The notes under the pieces: generated by a model
Seen by the model: only the letters and a program-made list of their open reading frames with translations
What the model was told of the DNA's origin: nothing
The model's database searches: none
NCBI GenBank assembly: GCA_903970185.1
Contig: CAJCIC010000060.1
Span: 1 to 39,170 of the forward strand
From: Gammaproteobacteria bacterium
GTDB taxonomy: Bacteria > Pseudomonadota > Gammaproteobacteria > Burkholderiales > Burkholderiaceae_D
Direction of reading: 5' to 3'
DNA: 39,170 nt
Position numbers and translations under genes: made by a program
Shown: positions 1-10,901 of the stretch, in pieces
How the letters are laid out: each line of letters opens with the position of its first letter
Numbering within the stretch: position 1 is the first letter of the stretch

Positions 1-1
1 G

Positions 2-259
2 CGCCGCGTTGGCCGACCTGCGCCGCAAGTGCGACTGCCAAGGGCCCCGCTCTACCCGGTGGCGCTTCTGGCCGAAGCCTTAGCCCACATCACCAACCGG
101 GAACCCTTCATCACCCGCGATGCGCTCAAGATGTCGGCCAACAGGATGTTTTTCTCATCGGCCAAGGCCGAGCGCGAACTCGGCTATGCACCGCTGCCTT
201 ATGCCTTTGCACTGGAAGCTGCGCTCGACTGGTTCGATCACGCCGGCTATCTCGGCTGA
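2..259 (+). CDS. hpnA: Hopanoid-associated sugar epimerase HpnA, C-terminal fragment
   Basis: This is the last 85 or so codons of a gene that begins before the window; the frame is open from base 2 to the TGA at 259. The residues match the C-terminal end of HpnA, an extended short-chain dehydrogenase/NAD-dependent epimerase: a GRPAPQVRLPR stretch, then REPFITRDALKMS and FFSSAKAERELGY, which is where these epimerases end with the substrate-binding lobe. The family belongs to hopanoid loci and is thought to act on the sugar-derived side chain of extended hopanoids, but its exact reaction is not settled. It converges on hpnB, and the two stops overlap by 13 bases. The Rossmann NAD-binding part is outside the window. 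Identity is supported both by sequence and by the hopanoid genes that follow. Confidence 0.85.
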   Translation, partial: RRVGRPAPQVRLPRAPLYPVALLAEALAHITNREPFITRDALKMSANRMFFSSAKAERELGYAPLPYAFALEAALDWFDHAGYLG

Positions 260-1455
260 ATTTCGTCAAGCGCCTCGGCGTTCACCGCTGCGGCGGCATT
301 GGCCTGGTGGCGATCCTTCCATTGCCCGCCGCGGCCGCGGGCAAAATTCCATGCCGAGCCAAGCGTTGCAGCGAGATAGAAGGTGGCGATCACCGGAAGC
401 GCCACCCCCCAGCCGGGAAAGCGCCGGTAATAGCGGCAAATCGGTGCGAAACACACCGCCATCAAGAGCCAGGCGCAGCCGGCAATCAGCGCAGCCAGGC
501 CGTGTGCGGTCAACGCCATCACCGGCGGCACGATATAGGTGAGAAAAAGGCCGATGACCGTGCCAAGCAGCACCAGGGGCGAATAGCCAAGCTGGGTATA
601 TGCGGTGCGCGCGACCATCATCCAGATATCGCGAAACTCGGGATAGGCGCGAATCGAAAAACTGGCGTGGCCAAGCGCCAGGCGAATCGGGCCTTGCTGC
701 TTGAGCACGGCGGAGAGGGCGCAGTCGTCGATCAATGCGCCGCGGATACTGGCCAGCCCGCCGGCCTGCTCCAGCGCAAGGCGCTGAACCAGCATCGAGC
801 CGCCCGCGGCCGCGGCGATGCGCCGCCTGGGATTGTTGACCGCGCCAAACGGGTAGAGCATGGCAAAAAAGAAGACGAAGGCCGGGATCAGGCTGCGCTC
901 GGCAAACGAGGTGCAGCGCAGATGCACCATGTGCGAGTTGAGCACCAGCCGGTCGGCGCGCGAATGCGCAACAAGGCCCTGCAGCACGCCTGGCCGATGC
1001 ACGATATCGGCATCGGTAAACCACAGGAACTCGGGCGCTAAAGCGCGCGTGGCGCTTTCAGCGCGGACATGCTCGACGCCTTCGGCTTGCGCCCACACCT
1101 TGCCGGTCCAGCCAGGAGGCAATGCACGCGCACGAATCACTTCAAGGCGTGACTCGCACTGCAATTCCTTGGCGACGCCGCGGGCCATGCTCGCCGTGGC
1201 ATCGCTGCTTGCATCATCGATCACGACCACGCTGAATTCGCCGCCATAGCGCTGGCTCAGAAGCGACCTGACGCAGCCGCCGATATGCGCCGCCTCGTTT
1301 CGGGCCGGCACGATGGCAACGATCCTGGGCCAGCTTGCCTCTTGCTCGGCGATGGGCGCATTGCCCGCATCATCCTTGAAACGCCAGAATCCGGAGCGCA
1401 GGAAGGTCAGGTAAAGCCAGATGCAAAGACAGAACGAGGCAAGAAAGACGGTCAT
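247..1455 (-). CDS. hpnB: Hopanoid-associated glycosyltransferase HpnB
   Basis: A 402-residue family 2 glycosyltransferase. The N-terminus has one membrane segment, followed by the GT-A core: VAIVPARNEAAHIGGCVRSL (nucleotide-binding start), VVIDDASSD, the metal-binding WFTDADIVH, and a later LIDDCAL. The C-terminal third is strongly hydrophobic with several membrane segments (around residues 270-370), as in HpnB proteins, so the enzyme should sit in the inner membrane with its active site in the cytoplasm. HpnB is found in hopanoid clusters and is presumed to transfer a sugar to a bacteriohopane side chain; donor and acceptor are not visible here. The gene starts with ATG at 1455. It is divergent from the ferritin-like gene and convergent with hpnA. 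Confidence 0.88.
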   Translation of the reverse strand: MTVFLASFCLCIWLYLTFLRSGFWRFKDDAGNAPIAEQEASWPRIVAIVPARNEAAHIGGCVRSLLSQRYGGEFSVVVIDDASSDATASMARGVAKELQCESRLEVIRARALPPGWTGKVWAQAEGVEHVRAESATRALAPEFLWFTDADIVHRPGVLQGLVAHSRADRLVLNSHMVHLRCTSFAERSLIPAFVFFFAMLYPFGAVNNPRRRIAAAAGGSMLVQRLALEQAGGLASIRGALIDDCALSAVLKQQGPIRLALGHASFSIRAYPEFRDIWMMVARTAYTQLGYSPLVLLGTVIGLFLTYIVPPVMALTAHGLAALIAGCAWLLMAVCFAPICRYYRRFPGWGVALPVIATFYLAATLGSAWNFARGRGGQWKDRHQANAAAAVNAEALDEIQPR

Positions 1456-1608
1456 CGTGTCGAATCAGGGAAGGCCAGGCCTTGGGCGGTCGCTGTTGTG
1501 CACGTAGTGTGCCATGACGCCCGCACCGGCCCGTATTTCGGGACGTCGCAATCGCATCGCGCCTCGGACAGGTAAAATGGCGCATTGCATACGAGCAGGT
1601 CCAAACTC

Positions 1609-2517
1609 ATGACCGAAGCATTGCTGGTTGAGCACGCCGATTTTGCCATGCGCAACTGGGTCGACCCCGACCCCAGTCCCGCGCCGATCGGCTCGGCGCG
1701 GCACATGGGCATGTTCTGCCGCATGTTGCTTGAAACGCACAACCCCTACCGTCCGGCGGTGATCAACTGGCCCAAGCTCGAGCCCGACGCTCGCGCGCGC
1801 GTGACTTCGCTGCCGATCTGGGATATGGCGGTGCAAACCGAAGGCCGGGCATCGGCGAGGGTCGCGGCGTTCGCCGCACGCGAGCGCATTCCGGCGCTTC
1901 GCGCCGCGCTCGAGATGGACGGCAGCGAAGAGGCGCGCCACAAGGCCGTGCTCTCCAGGCTGGTTGAAGCCTATGGCATTGCGCTCGAAAAAGAGCCGCC
2001 CTATCCGGCACCGAAAGACATCGAATGGGGCTGGCTCGTCACGGGCTATAGCGAGTGCATCGACAGTTTCTTTGCCTTCGGGCTCTTCGAGATCGCAAGG
2101 CGCTCGGGTTATTTTCCGCCCGAGCTGGTCGAGACTTTCGAGCCCGTGATCCAGGAAGAGGCGCGGCACATCCTGTTTTTTGTCAATTGGGCCGCCTGGT
2201 ACCGGCGCAACCTGCCGCTTTTCAAGCGCCTGAAGTTCTATCTGCGCGTGGCCGCTGTTTTCTGCTTTCTGATCTGGGAGCGCATCGGCATTGCGCGCGG
2301 GCTCGACTCGAAGGGTGTTGACGACGCCAACTTCACGTTAAGCGGATCGAGTGCGATCGGTGCCGACCTCAAGCCGCGCGACATGCTCGTCTTGTGCCTC
2401 GAGGAGAATCGCCGGCGCATGGCGGGCTACGACTTGCGCCTGTTGCGGCCAACGCTGATCCCAAGGCTTGCCGCACTCGCCTCGCGCCTGATGGGGGCAC
2501 AAGGCGTGCGTGCGTAG
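1609..2517 (+). CDS. Ferritin-like (putative diiron) protein in hopanoid locus
   Basis: A 302-residue protein of unknown function. I see two E-x-x-H motifs of the ferritin-like diiron type: SEEARH near residue 110-118 and QEEARH near residue 183-190. The helix between them, in the GYSECIDSFFAFGLFE region, also carries acidic residues. This is the layout of a four-helix bundle carrying two irons. A hydrophobic helix follows (VAAVFCFLIWERIG). No signal peptide is seen. I chose the ATG at 1609; the frame opens at a TTG 24 bases earlier, which is less likely. It lies about 90 bases before hpnD on the same strand, so it probably belongs to the hopanoid transcription unit. A role as an oxidase or hydroxylase on squalene or hopanoids is possible, but that is inference. 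It could also be an iron or stress protein. Confidence 0.7.
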   Translation: MTEALLVEHADFAMRNWVDPDPSPAPIGSARHMGMFCRMLLETHNPYRPAVINWPKLEPDARARVTSLPIWDMAVQTEGRASARVAAFAARERIPALRAALEMDGSEEARHKAVLSRLVEAYGIALEKEPPYPAPKDIEWGWLVTGYSECIDSFFAFGLFEIARRSGYFPPELVETFEPVIQEEARHILFFVNWAAWYRRNLPLFKRLKFYLRVAAVFCFLIWERIGIARGLDSKGVDDANFTLSGSSAIGADLKPRDMLVLCLEENRRRMAGYDLRLLRPTLIPRLAALASRLMGAQGVRA

Positions 2518-2572
2518 CAACGCGAAAGCGAACGCGAAAGCGTGCCGCCAAGGCTAAATCCGCCCGGATTGA

Positions 2573-2578
2573 TATACT
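2573..2578 (+). promoter_or_regulatory. Possible -10 element ahead of hpnD
   Basis: TATACT matches a sigma-70 -10 box at five of six positions and lies about 30 bases before the ATG at 2610, in a locally AT-richer stretch of the gap after the ferritin-like gene. No good -35 hexamer is present 16-18 bases upstream, so this is a weak prediction. If real, it would give hpnD-shc-hpnG a promoter separate from the upstream gene. Confidence 0.3.
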
Positions 2579-2609
2579 TCTACTTTCTGACAGGGGCAGG
2601 ACGAACGGC

Positions 2610-3503
2610 ATGGGGGCCTGTATCCCGGATAGCTGGAGTTGCCATGCGTATAGCCGAGTGAACGCCACAACGCCCACGACACTCAACCCACCCTCCAGCG
2701 CAACAGCAGCGTCTGGCAGTTCATTTTACGCCGCGATGCGCATTCTGCCCCCCAAAGAACGGGAGGCCATGTACGAGATCTATGCGTTTTGCAGAAAAGT
2801 CGACGACGTAGCCGATGGCGGGGAATCCCGCGAGATACGGCGCCAAAAGCTCGATCAATGGCGCGCTGCCATCGACGCCTGCTATGGCGATACGCCGCCT
2901 CGCGAGCTTGTCGCCCTGGCCAGGCAGATCAGGAATTTCGGTTTGTTGCGTAAGGATTTCATGGATGTCATCGACGGTATGCAGATGGACGTTGAGGGGG
3001 ATATCGTGGCGCCGGACTGGGCCACGCTTGACCTCTATTGTGACCGGGTGGCAAGCGCGGTAGGCAGGCTTTCGGTGCGTGTTTTCGGCCTTGCGCACGA
3101 TTCTGGCGTGGCGCTTGCATACCACCTGGGGCGTGCGCTGCAATTGACCAATATTGTGCGCGATGTCGACGAAGATGGATTAATAGGAAGACTTTACCTG
3201 CCAAAAGAAGAACTTGAGCAAGCGGGGGTAGATGCCAGGGACGTGGCAGCTGCCGTTGCCGACCCCGCCTTGGCCTTGGCCCTGGAAGCCGTGGCAAGGC
3301 GCAGCCGTGATCACTTTGTAACGGCTGACCGCCTCATGGACGGTTGCAAAAGGCGCGCCGTGCGCGCGCCAAGGCTGATGGCTGCGGCGTACCAGGATCT
3401 TCTGCGCCGCATGTTCGCCAAGGGATTTGCACCCCCGCGTGAACGGGTTCGTGTATCCAAGCTCAGGCTCGCCCGGGCAATCTTGACCTACGCGGTGCTG
3501 TAG
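2610..3503 (+). CDS. hpnD: Presqualene diphosphate synthase HpnD
   Basis: A trans-isoprenyl diphosphate synthase of the squalene/phytoene synthase family, about 297 residues. The first aspartate-rich motif is in YAFCRKVDDVADG and the second in LTNIVRDVDEDGLIGRLYLP; both bind the Mg-diphosphate of the prenyl substrates. The spacing and the SSFYAAMRILP start of the domain fit HpnD, which condenses two farnesyl-PP molecules to presqualene-PP, better than HpnC. I chose ATG 2610, which has an AGG nine bases upstream; a GTG at 2658 would give 281 residues and is a real alternative. The open frame extends further upstream but overlaps the preceding gene. It lies 22 bases before shc. The usual partners HpnC and HpnE, which complete squalene from presqualene-PP, are not in this window. 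Confidence 0.88.
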   Translation: MGACIPDSWSCHAYSRVNATTPTTLNPPSSATAASGSSFYAAMRILPPKEREAMYEIYAFCRKVDDVADGGESREIRRQKLDQWRAAIDACYGDTPPRELVALARQIRNFGLLRKDFMDVIDGMQMDVEGDIVAPDWATLDLYCDRVASAVGRLSVRVFGLAHDSGVALAYHLGRALQLTNIVRDVDEDGLIGRLYLPKEELEQAGVDARDVAAAVADPALALALEAVARRSRDHFVTADRLMDGCKRRAVRAPRLMAAAYQDLLRRMFAKGFAPPRERVRVSKLRLARAILTYAVL

Positions 3504-3525
3504 CGGCGCTGCGCATAGCAACGAC

Positions 3526-5511
3526 ATGAACGATTCTGTCTTTATCAACCTGCTCGATGCGGTACCTGACGCCACCCGCGATAGCGGCCGGGTCGAGAAC
3601 GCCGTCGACAACGCCGCAGCGGCGCTTTTGCGCGAGCAGCAAGACGACGGTCACTGGGTCTACGAACTCGAGGCCGATACCACCATCCCCGCCGAATACG
3701 TGCTGATGACGCACTATCTGGGCGAGACCACCGATGCCGCCCTTGAAGCCCGTCTTGGCCGTTATCTGCGCCGCCTGCAGTGTCCGGACGGCGGCTGGCC
3801 GCTTTATCACGACGGCCGCTTTGACCTGTCGGCAAGCGTCAAGACCTACTTTGCCCTGAAGATGATTGGCGAGGACATCGATGCGCCGCACATGAAGCGG
3901 GCCCGCGCGGTCATTCGCGCACATGGCGGGGCTGCGTCGGTCAACGTCTTCACGCGTATTTTGCTTGCGCTCTACGGCATCATGCCCTGGCGCGCGGTGC
4001 CGGTGATGCCGGTGGAGATCATGCTCCTGCCGCGCTTTTCGCCGTTTCATCTGACCAAGATCTCGTATTGGGCGCGCACCGTGATCGTGCCGCTTCTGGT
4101 CTTGCGAGCGCTCAAGCCGCGCGCGCGCAATCCGCGCGGCGTCGACATCACCGAGCTTTTCATTGCGCCGCCCGAAAAAACCGGGATGCTGCCCAAGGCG
4201 CGCCACCAGACCTGGCGCTGGTTTGCCTTCTTTCGCACGGTGGATGCCGGCTTGCGCGTAGCCGAGCCGCTCGTGCCGCGTGCATTGCGCAATCTCGCCA
4301 CGCGCCGCGCCGTCGACTTCGTCACCGAGAGGCTCAACGACGAACATGGCCTGGGCGCGATTTTTCCGGCGATGGTCAATGCGGTTGAAATGTTCGATGC
4401 CCTAGGTGTGGCACGTGACCGTCCCGATGTCCTGCGCGCGCGCCGCGCCATCGACAAGCTGCTGATCATCGGGCGCGACGAGGCCTACTGCCAGCCCTGC
4501 GTCTCGCCGGTGTGGGACACGGCACTGGCGTCGCTCGCCCTCTTCGAGGTTGGCGACAAGCACAGCGTTGATGCCGCGCTGCATGGCATCGAATGGCTGC
4601 GCCCCCTGCAAATTCTCAATGTGCGCGGCGATTGGGCCGATCGCAGGCCGCGCGTGCCGCCCGGCGGCTGGGCCTTCCAGTACGCCAATCCGCATTATCC
4701 GGACGTCGACGATACGGCAGTGGTGGCCATGGCGCTCGATCGCGCCGGCGACGTGCTTGGCGATGACCGCTATGGCGTAGCGCTCGCGCGCGCGACCGAG
4801 TGGGTCATCGGCATGCAAAGCAGCAATGGCGGCTGGGGCGCGTTCGAGCCCGACAACACGCACTACAGCCTGAACAATATTCCCTTTGCCGACCACGGCG
4901 CGCTGCTTGATCCGCCGACCGCCGATGCCTCGGCACGCTGCGTGTCGATGCTCATCCAGCTTGGCCAGACGCCCCAACGCAGCGCCGCTGCTGCTCGCGC
5001 CATGGCTTACCTCTTGAGCGAGCAGGAAAGCGATGGCAGCTGGTACGGGCGCTGGGGCATGAACTACATCTACGGCACGTGGACTGCGCTTTGTGCGCTC
5101 AATGCGGCAGGCATGGCACCGCATGCACCCGAGGTGCAGCGTGCCGTGGCCTGGCTGGTGTCAATCCAGAACCCGGATGGCGGCTGGGGTGAAAGCGGCG
5201 AGAGTTACAGGCTCGATTATCAGGGCCATGAACCGTCGTCGAGCACACCGTCGCAAACGGCATGGGCGCTGTTGGGCCTGATGGCTGGTGGCGCGCTTGA
5301 CCATCCGTCGGTCACGCGTGGCATCGACTATCTGTTAAAGCGCCAGAACGCCTCGGGGCTGTGGGATGAAAAGCACTTCACCGCGACCGGCTTTCCGGGC
5401 GTGTTCTACCTGCGCTATCACGGCTACGCGCGCTATTTTCCGCTTTGGGCCCTGGCCCGCTATCGCAACATGAAGCGCGGCGGCCTGCGCGCGGTCAGCT
5501 ACGGCATGTAA
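3526..5511 (+). CDS. shc: Squalene-hopene cyclase
   Basis: A 661-residue class II triterpene cyclase (also called HpnF) that folds squalene into hopene/hopanol at the inner membrane face. The catalytic D-x-D-D-T-A motif is present as DVDDTA around residues 393-398. Several QW repeats (Q-x2-5-G-x-W) are visible: QCPDGGW, QSSNGGWGAF, QESDGSWYGRW and QNPDGGWGES, plus a final QNASGLW. The length is typical of bacterial SHC. It starts at ATG 3526, 22 bases after hpnD, and hpnG begins six bases after its stop, so hpnD-shc-hpnG should be co-transcribed. Nothing in the sequence looks damaged. Confidence 0.97.
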   Translation: MNDSVFINLLDAVPDATRDSGRVENAVDNAAAALLREQQDDGHWVYELEADTTIPAEYVLMTHYLGETTDAALEARLGRYLRRLQCPDGGWPLYHDGRFDLSASVKTYFALKMIGEDIDAPHMKRARAVIRAHGGAASVNVFTRILLALYGIMPWRAVPVMPVEIMLLPRFSPFHLTKISYWARTVIVPLLVLRALKPRARNPRGVDITELFIAPPEKTGMLPKARHQTWRWFAFFRTVDAGLRVAEPLVPRALRNLATRRAVDFVTERLNDEHGLGAIFPAMVNAVEMFDALGVARDRPDVLRARRAIDKLLIIGRDEAYCQPCVSPVWDTALASLALFEVGDKHSVDAALHGIEWLRPLQILNVRGDWADRRPRVPPGGWAFQYANPHYPDVDDTAVVAMALDRAGDVLGDDRYGVALARATEWVIGMQSSNGGWGAFEPDNTHYSLNNIPFADHGALLDPPTADASARCVSMLIQLGQTPQRSAAAARAMAYLLSEQESDGSWYGRWGMNYIYGTWTALCALNAAGMAPHAPEVQRAVAWLVSIQNPDGGWGESGESYRLDYQGHEPSSSTPSQTAWALLGLMAGGALDHPSVTRGIDYLLKRQNASGLWDEKHFTATGFPGVFYLRYHGYARYFPLWALARYRNMKRGGLRAVSYGM

Positions 5512-5517
5512 GCCATT

Positions 5518-6234
5518 TTGGCGGCCCTGGCCACTTATCGATCCTCCCTGCCGTTTTCGCCGTGTGTCATCGCCGCATGCGGCATGCGTTCGGAAGCGCA
5601 CATTGCGCATGGCGCAGGCGTGATCAGCGTGGCATCGCCGTTCGCCCACATCCTCGAGTCGAGGCTTAACGCCTTGCTCGATCAGCGCGGCGAAAATGCC
5701 GTGCTTGGCATCATCAGCTTTGGCACCGCCGGCTCGCTTTGGCGCTACTATCGACCGGGGCAATGGCTTGTCGCACCGAAACTGATCGGCCCCAACCAGA
5801 CCGTGCTTGAGCCCGATCTGGCCTGGTCGATGGCGCTTGTGGCAGCCTTGCCTGGCGCCCAGCCGACGACCCTTGTCGCGTCAGAAGAACCGCTTCGCGA
5901 TGGCGCGCAAAAGCGTGCCCTGCATGCCCTTTCAGGGGCCAATGCCGTCGACATGGAATCGCACGTCGTGGCGCGCGTGGCCAAGGAGCGCAATTTGCCC
6001 TTCGCAGTGGCACGGGTAGTGCTTGATCCGCTTGATTCGCGAATTCCTGATGCGGCCCTGGCAGGACTCCTCGAAGATGGCTCAACTGCGATCCTACCGG
6101 TGCTCAATTCCCTCATGAAAACTCCGCGCGATCTGGTCCCGCTCGTGCGCCTTGCCCTCTGGTCACGGGTTGCGCACCAGGCGCTCAGGCTCGGCCGGCG
6201 CGCCCTTGGTGCGCGCATGGCGTTTCCGGACTGA
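5518..6234 (+). CDS. hpnG: Hopanoid-associated phosphorylase/nucleosidase HpnG
   Basis: A 238-residue protein of the nucleoside phosphorylase superfamily. It opens with the CVIAACGMRSEAHIA strand-loop, then a central GIISFGTAGSL loop and the substrate-binding ANAVDMESHVVARVA segment, in which the Met-Glu pair binds ribose in this superfamily. In hopanoid producers HpnG acts on adenosylhopane, releasing adenine to give a ribosyl or phosphoribosyl hopane; this is family knowledge. Its presence implies the organism makes C35 extended hopanoids, so an HpnH radical-SAM enzyme should exist elsewhere. The start is probably the TTG at 5518, six bases after the shc stop: the core strand begins before the first in-frame ATG (about 5584), so that ATG would cut into the fold. 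Confidence 0.85.
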   Translation: MAALATYRSSLPFSPCVIAACGMRSEAHIAHGAGVISVASPFAHILESRLNALLDQRGENAVLGIISFGTAGSLWRYYRPGQWLVAPKLIGPNQTVLEPDLAWSMALVAALPGAQPTTLVASEEPLRDGAQKRALHALSGANAVDMESHVVARVAKERNLPFAVARVVLDPLDSRIPDAALAGLLEDGSTAILPVLNSLMKTPRDLVPLVRLALWSRVAHQALRLGRRALGARMAFPD

Positions 6235-6244
6235 AGTCGACGCG

Positions 6245-7411
6245 ATGGCCAACGAGGCGGGTTTGCAAGGCGCAAGCGACGATGCGGTCGAAGTCGAGGT
6301 GCGCGACACGCTCGCGGGCATCGATGCCCGCGTGTGGGATCGCCTGGCGCGCGGCCATCCGCTGGTCTCCCACGGCTTTTTATCGGCCTTGCACGACACC
6401 GGCTGCGCCAGCGTTCAGACCGGCTGGCAGCCGGTCTATCTTGTCATGATGCGAGAGGGCCAGGTGGTGGCTGCGATGCCGCTTTATCTCAAGGGGCATT
6501 CGCGCGGCGAATACGTCTTTGACTATGCCTGGGCTGACGCCTTCGAGCGCAACGGCCTTGCCTATTATCCCAAGCTCCTGGGCGCGATGCCGTTCACGCC
6601 GGTGACAGGACCGAGGCTGTTGGCCGAAAACGAAGCCGACAAGCACCTGCTCGCGCGCGCTGCCATCGCCTTGTGCCAGAAGGCGCGGGTCTCTTCACTG
6701 CACATTCTTTTTCCTGATGCCGATGACCTCAAGGTGCTTCGCGCAGAAGGCTTCATGGTCCGCGAGGGCATCCAGTACCACTGGAAAAATGCCGACTACG
6801 CATCGTTTGACGCGTTCCTTGCGCACCTCACGCGCGACAAGCGGCGCAAGATGAACCAGGACAGCCGCAAGGTCGAAAACGCCGGCGTGAAGTTCACCTG
6901 GCTCACCGGCCGCGAGATCGGCGCTGACGACATGGCCTTCTTCTACCAGTGTTACGCCAACACGTATCGCAACCACTATTCTTCGCCGTACCTGAATCTC
7001 AAGTGCTTTAGCCGGATTGCACAAGCGCTGCCCGAGGGCCTGGTCATGATCCTTGCCTGGCGCGCCGGTGCGCGCGTTGCCGCCGCGCTTAACGTCAGGG
7101 GCGCAGACACGCTCTATGGACGTTACTGGGGGTCGACCGAATTCATCGCATCGCTGCATTTTGAAGTCTGCTACACGCAGGCGATCGCCTATTGCATCGC
7201 GCACCGCCTGAAGTTCTTCGAGGGCGGCGCCCAAGGGGCGCACAAGATGGCGCGCGGCCTCTTGCCGACGCCGACGTATTCCGCGCACTGGGTCACCGAC
7301 AGGCGTTTTGCCAAGGCCATCGCCGACTTCCTTGAAGCCGAAACCGAGGGCATCGAGCGCGCCCTTGACGAGCTCGAGGAGCACACGCCGTTCAAGAGCG
7401 AGTCGCGCTAG
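6245..7411 (+). CDS. FemAB/GNAT-like acyltransferase family protein (DUF482)
   Basis: A 388-residue protein resembling the DUF482/COG3146 group, predicted GNAT-fold transferases related to FemAB peptidoglycan enzymes. Recognisable stretches are HPLVSHGFLSALHDTG near the start, YAWADAFERNGLAYYPKL, LTRDKRRKMNQDSRKV and the C-terminal FFEGGAQGAHKMARGLLPTPTYSAHW. No signal peptide or membrane segment is seen, so it should be cytoplasmic. ATG 6245 lies ten bases after hpnG, which suggests it is the last gene of the hopanoid run. Members of the family occur in many proteobacteria outside hopanoid loci, so a hopanoid role is only suggested by position. The substrate is unknown; an aminoacyl- or acyl-transfer is the family expectation. 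Confidence 0.75.
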   Translation: MANEAGLQGASDDAVEVEVRDTLAGIDARVWDRLARGHPLVSHGFLSALHDTGCASVQTGWQPVYLVMMREGQVVAAMPLYLKGHSRGEYVFDYAWADAFERNGLAYYPKLLGAMPFTPVTGPRLLAENEADKHLLARAAIALCQKARVSSLHILFPDADDLKVLRAEGFMVREGIQYHWKNADYASFDAFLAHLTRDKRRKMNQDSRKVENAGVKFTWLTGREIGADDMAFFYQCYANTYRNHYSSPYLNLKCFSRIAQALPEGLVMILAWRAGARVAAALNVRGADTLYGRYWGSTEFIASLHFEVCYTQAIAYCIAHRLKFFEGGAQGAHKMARGLLPTPTYSAHWVTDRRFAKAIADFLEAETEGIERALDELEEHTPFKSESR

Positions 7412-7540
7412 GCCGCCTTGTCGCCGCGCCGGCACTTTGCTCTGGGCAAAAGCGAGCCCCGCCTGGCGTGCGATAATCCTTGATCAAAAGAGCCTTCGAT
7501 ACCGGCCCCGCAGCATGACTGTCCTTCGCGAAGACGACCA

Positions 7541-9531
<1,991 letters not shown>

Positions 9532-9582
9532 CCTGGCTGGCTTGCCCCCTCCACGCGGCACTTGCCTGCCGCCACCTGATTC

Positions 9583-10875
9583 ATGTCGCGAGCAACGCTA
9601 GCGCAATGGCTCGAATACATCGAGTCGCTCCACCCCAAGGACATCGAACTCGGACTTGAGCGTTCAAGGCGCGTGGCAAGCGCGCTTGCGCTCGAATTCA
9701 GGGTCCCGGTGATCACGGTGGCAGGCACCAACGGCAAGGGCTCGACCTGCGCCATGCTCGAGAGCATTCTGCTTGCCGCGGGCTATCGTGTCGGGCTCTA
9801 CATCAAGCCGCACTTTCTGGCCTTTAACGAGCGCGCGCGCATCAATGGCGTTGAGGCGAGCGACGCGGCCTTGATCGCCGAATTCGAAAAAGTCGAGGCT
9901 GCGCGCTGCCGTGTTGCGCCTGCGACCGAGTTGACCTATTACGAATTCACGACGCTTGCCATCCTCAACCTCCTCGCGCTAAGCGAGCTTGATGTCGTGA
10001 TCCTCGAAGTCGGCCTGGGCGGGCGCCTTGACACGGTCAACCTGATCGATGCGAACTGCGCCGTCGTGACCTCGATCGATATCGACCATGCCGCTTATCT
10101 TGGCGACACGCGCGAGGCCATCGGCCGCGAGAAAGCCGGCATTTTCCGGCCGGGCAGGCCCGCCATCTGTGGCGACCCGAAGCCGCCGCAATCGCTTCTC
10201 GAACACGCCAGCGCATGCGGTGCAGACCTGTGGCTGCTTGGCCGCGATTTCAACTTTGCAGGCGACAAGACGCAGTGGAATTTCGCTGCGCGCGGGGTGC
10301 GCCGCAATGCCTTGCAGTACCCGGCGCTGCGCGGCGCCAATCAGCTCCTCAATGCCGCCTCGGCGCTGGCCGCGCTCGAGGCTTTGCGCGAAGCGCTGCC
10401 GGTCTCGCAGCAGGCGGTGCGAACCGGGTTGGTCACGGTCGAATTGGCCGGGCGCTTCCAGGTGCTCGCAGGCACGCCGACCCTGATCTATGACGTCGCC
10501 CACAATCCGCACGCGGCAGCAGCGCTTGCCGCCAATCTCGACCAGATGGGCTTTTATCCGTATAGCTACGCGGTTTTCGGTGCCATGGCCGACAAGGACA
10601 TCGATGGCATCGTGGCTGCGCTTGGCAGCCGCATCGACCACTGGTTTCTGGTGCCCCTGCCAAGCCCGCGGGCGGCGAATACCGAGTTCTTGCGCGCGGC
10701 CCTGCAACGGCGGGGCCTTGATCCCGGCGAGCAAGCCGCGACACTTTCGTCGTCGGTTGAAAACGGATGGGCACAAGCGCTTGGGCGCGCGCATGAGAAT
10801 GATAGAATTGTCGTGTTTGGATCGTTTTACACGGTGGCAGGCGTCATGCTTGCGCGCGCTTTGCAACGTCATTGA
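9583..10875 (+). CDS. folC: Bifunctional dihydrofolate/folylpolyglutamate synthase
   Basis: A 430-residue Mur-ligase-type enzyme that adds glutamate to dihydropteroate and then to folates in the cytoplasm. The ATP-binding loop is in VAGTNGKGSTCAML (about residues 47-60). Further family marks are EVGLGGRLDTVN, TSIDIDHAAYLG with EKAGIF just after, and YDVAHNPHAAAALA in the C-terminal domain. The length is usual. It begins the conserved run folC-SPOR-cvpA-purF; in many relatives accD lies directly upstream, but here glnB does. No strong ribosome-binding site is seen before ATG 9583. Confidence 0.96.
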   Translation: MSRATLAQWLEYIESLHPKDIELGLERSRRVASALALEFRVPVITVAGTNGKGSTCAMLESILLAAGYRVGLYIKPHFLAFNERARINGVEASDAALIAEFEKVEAARCRVAPATELTYYEFTTLAILNLLALSELDVVILEVGLGGRLDTVNLIDANCAVVTSIDIDHAAYLGDTREAIGREKAGIFRPGRPAICGDPKPPQSLLEHASACGADLWLLGRDFNFAGDKTQWNFAARGVRRNALQYPALRGANQLLNAASALAALEALREALPVSQQAVRTGLVTVELAGRFQVLAGTPTLIYDVAHNPHAAAALAANLDQMGFYPYSYAVFGAMADKDIDGIVAALGSRIDHWFLVPLPSPRAANTEFLRAALQRRGLDPGEQAATLSSSVENGWAQALGRAHENDRIVVFGSFYTVAGVMLARALQRH

Positions 10876-10901
10876 ACGGATAGGCCTGCGACGGGCTTTG
10901 A

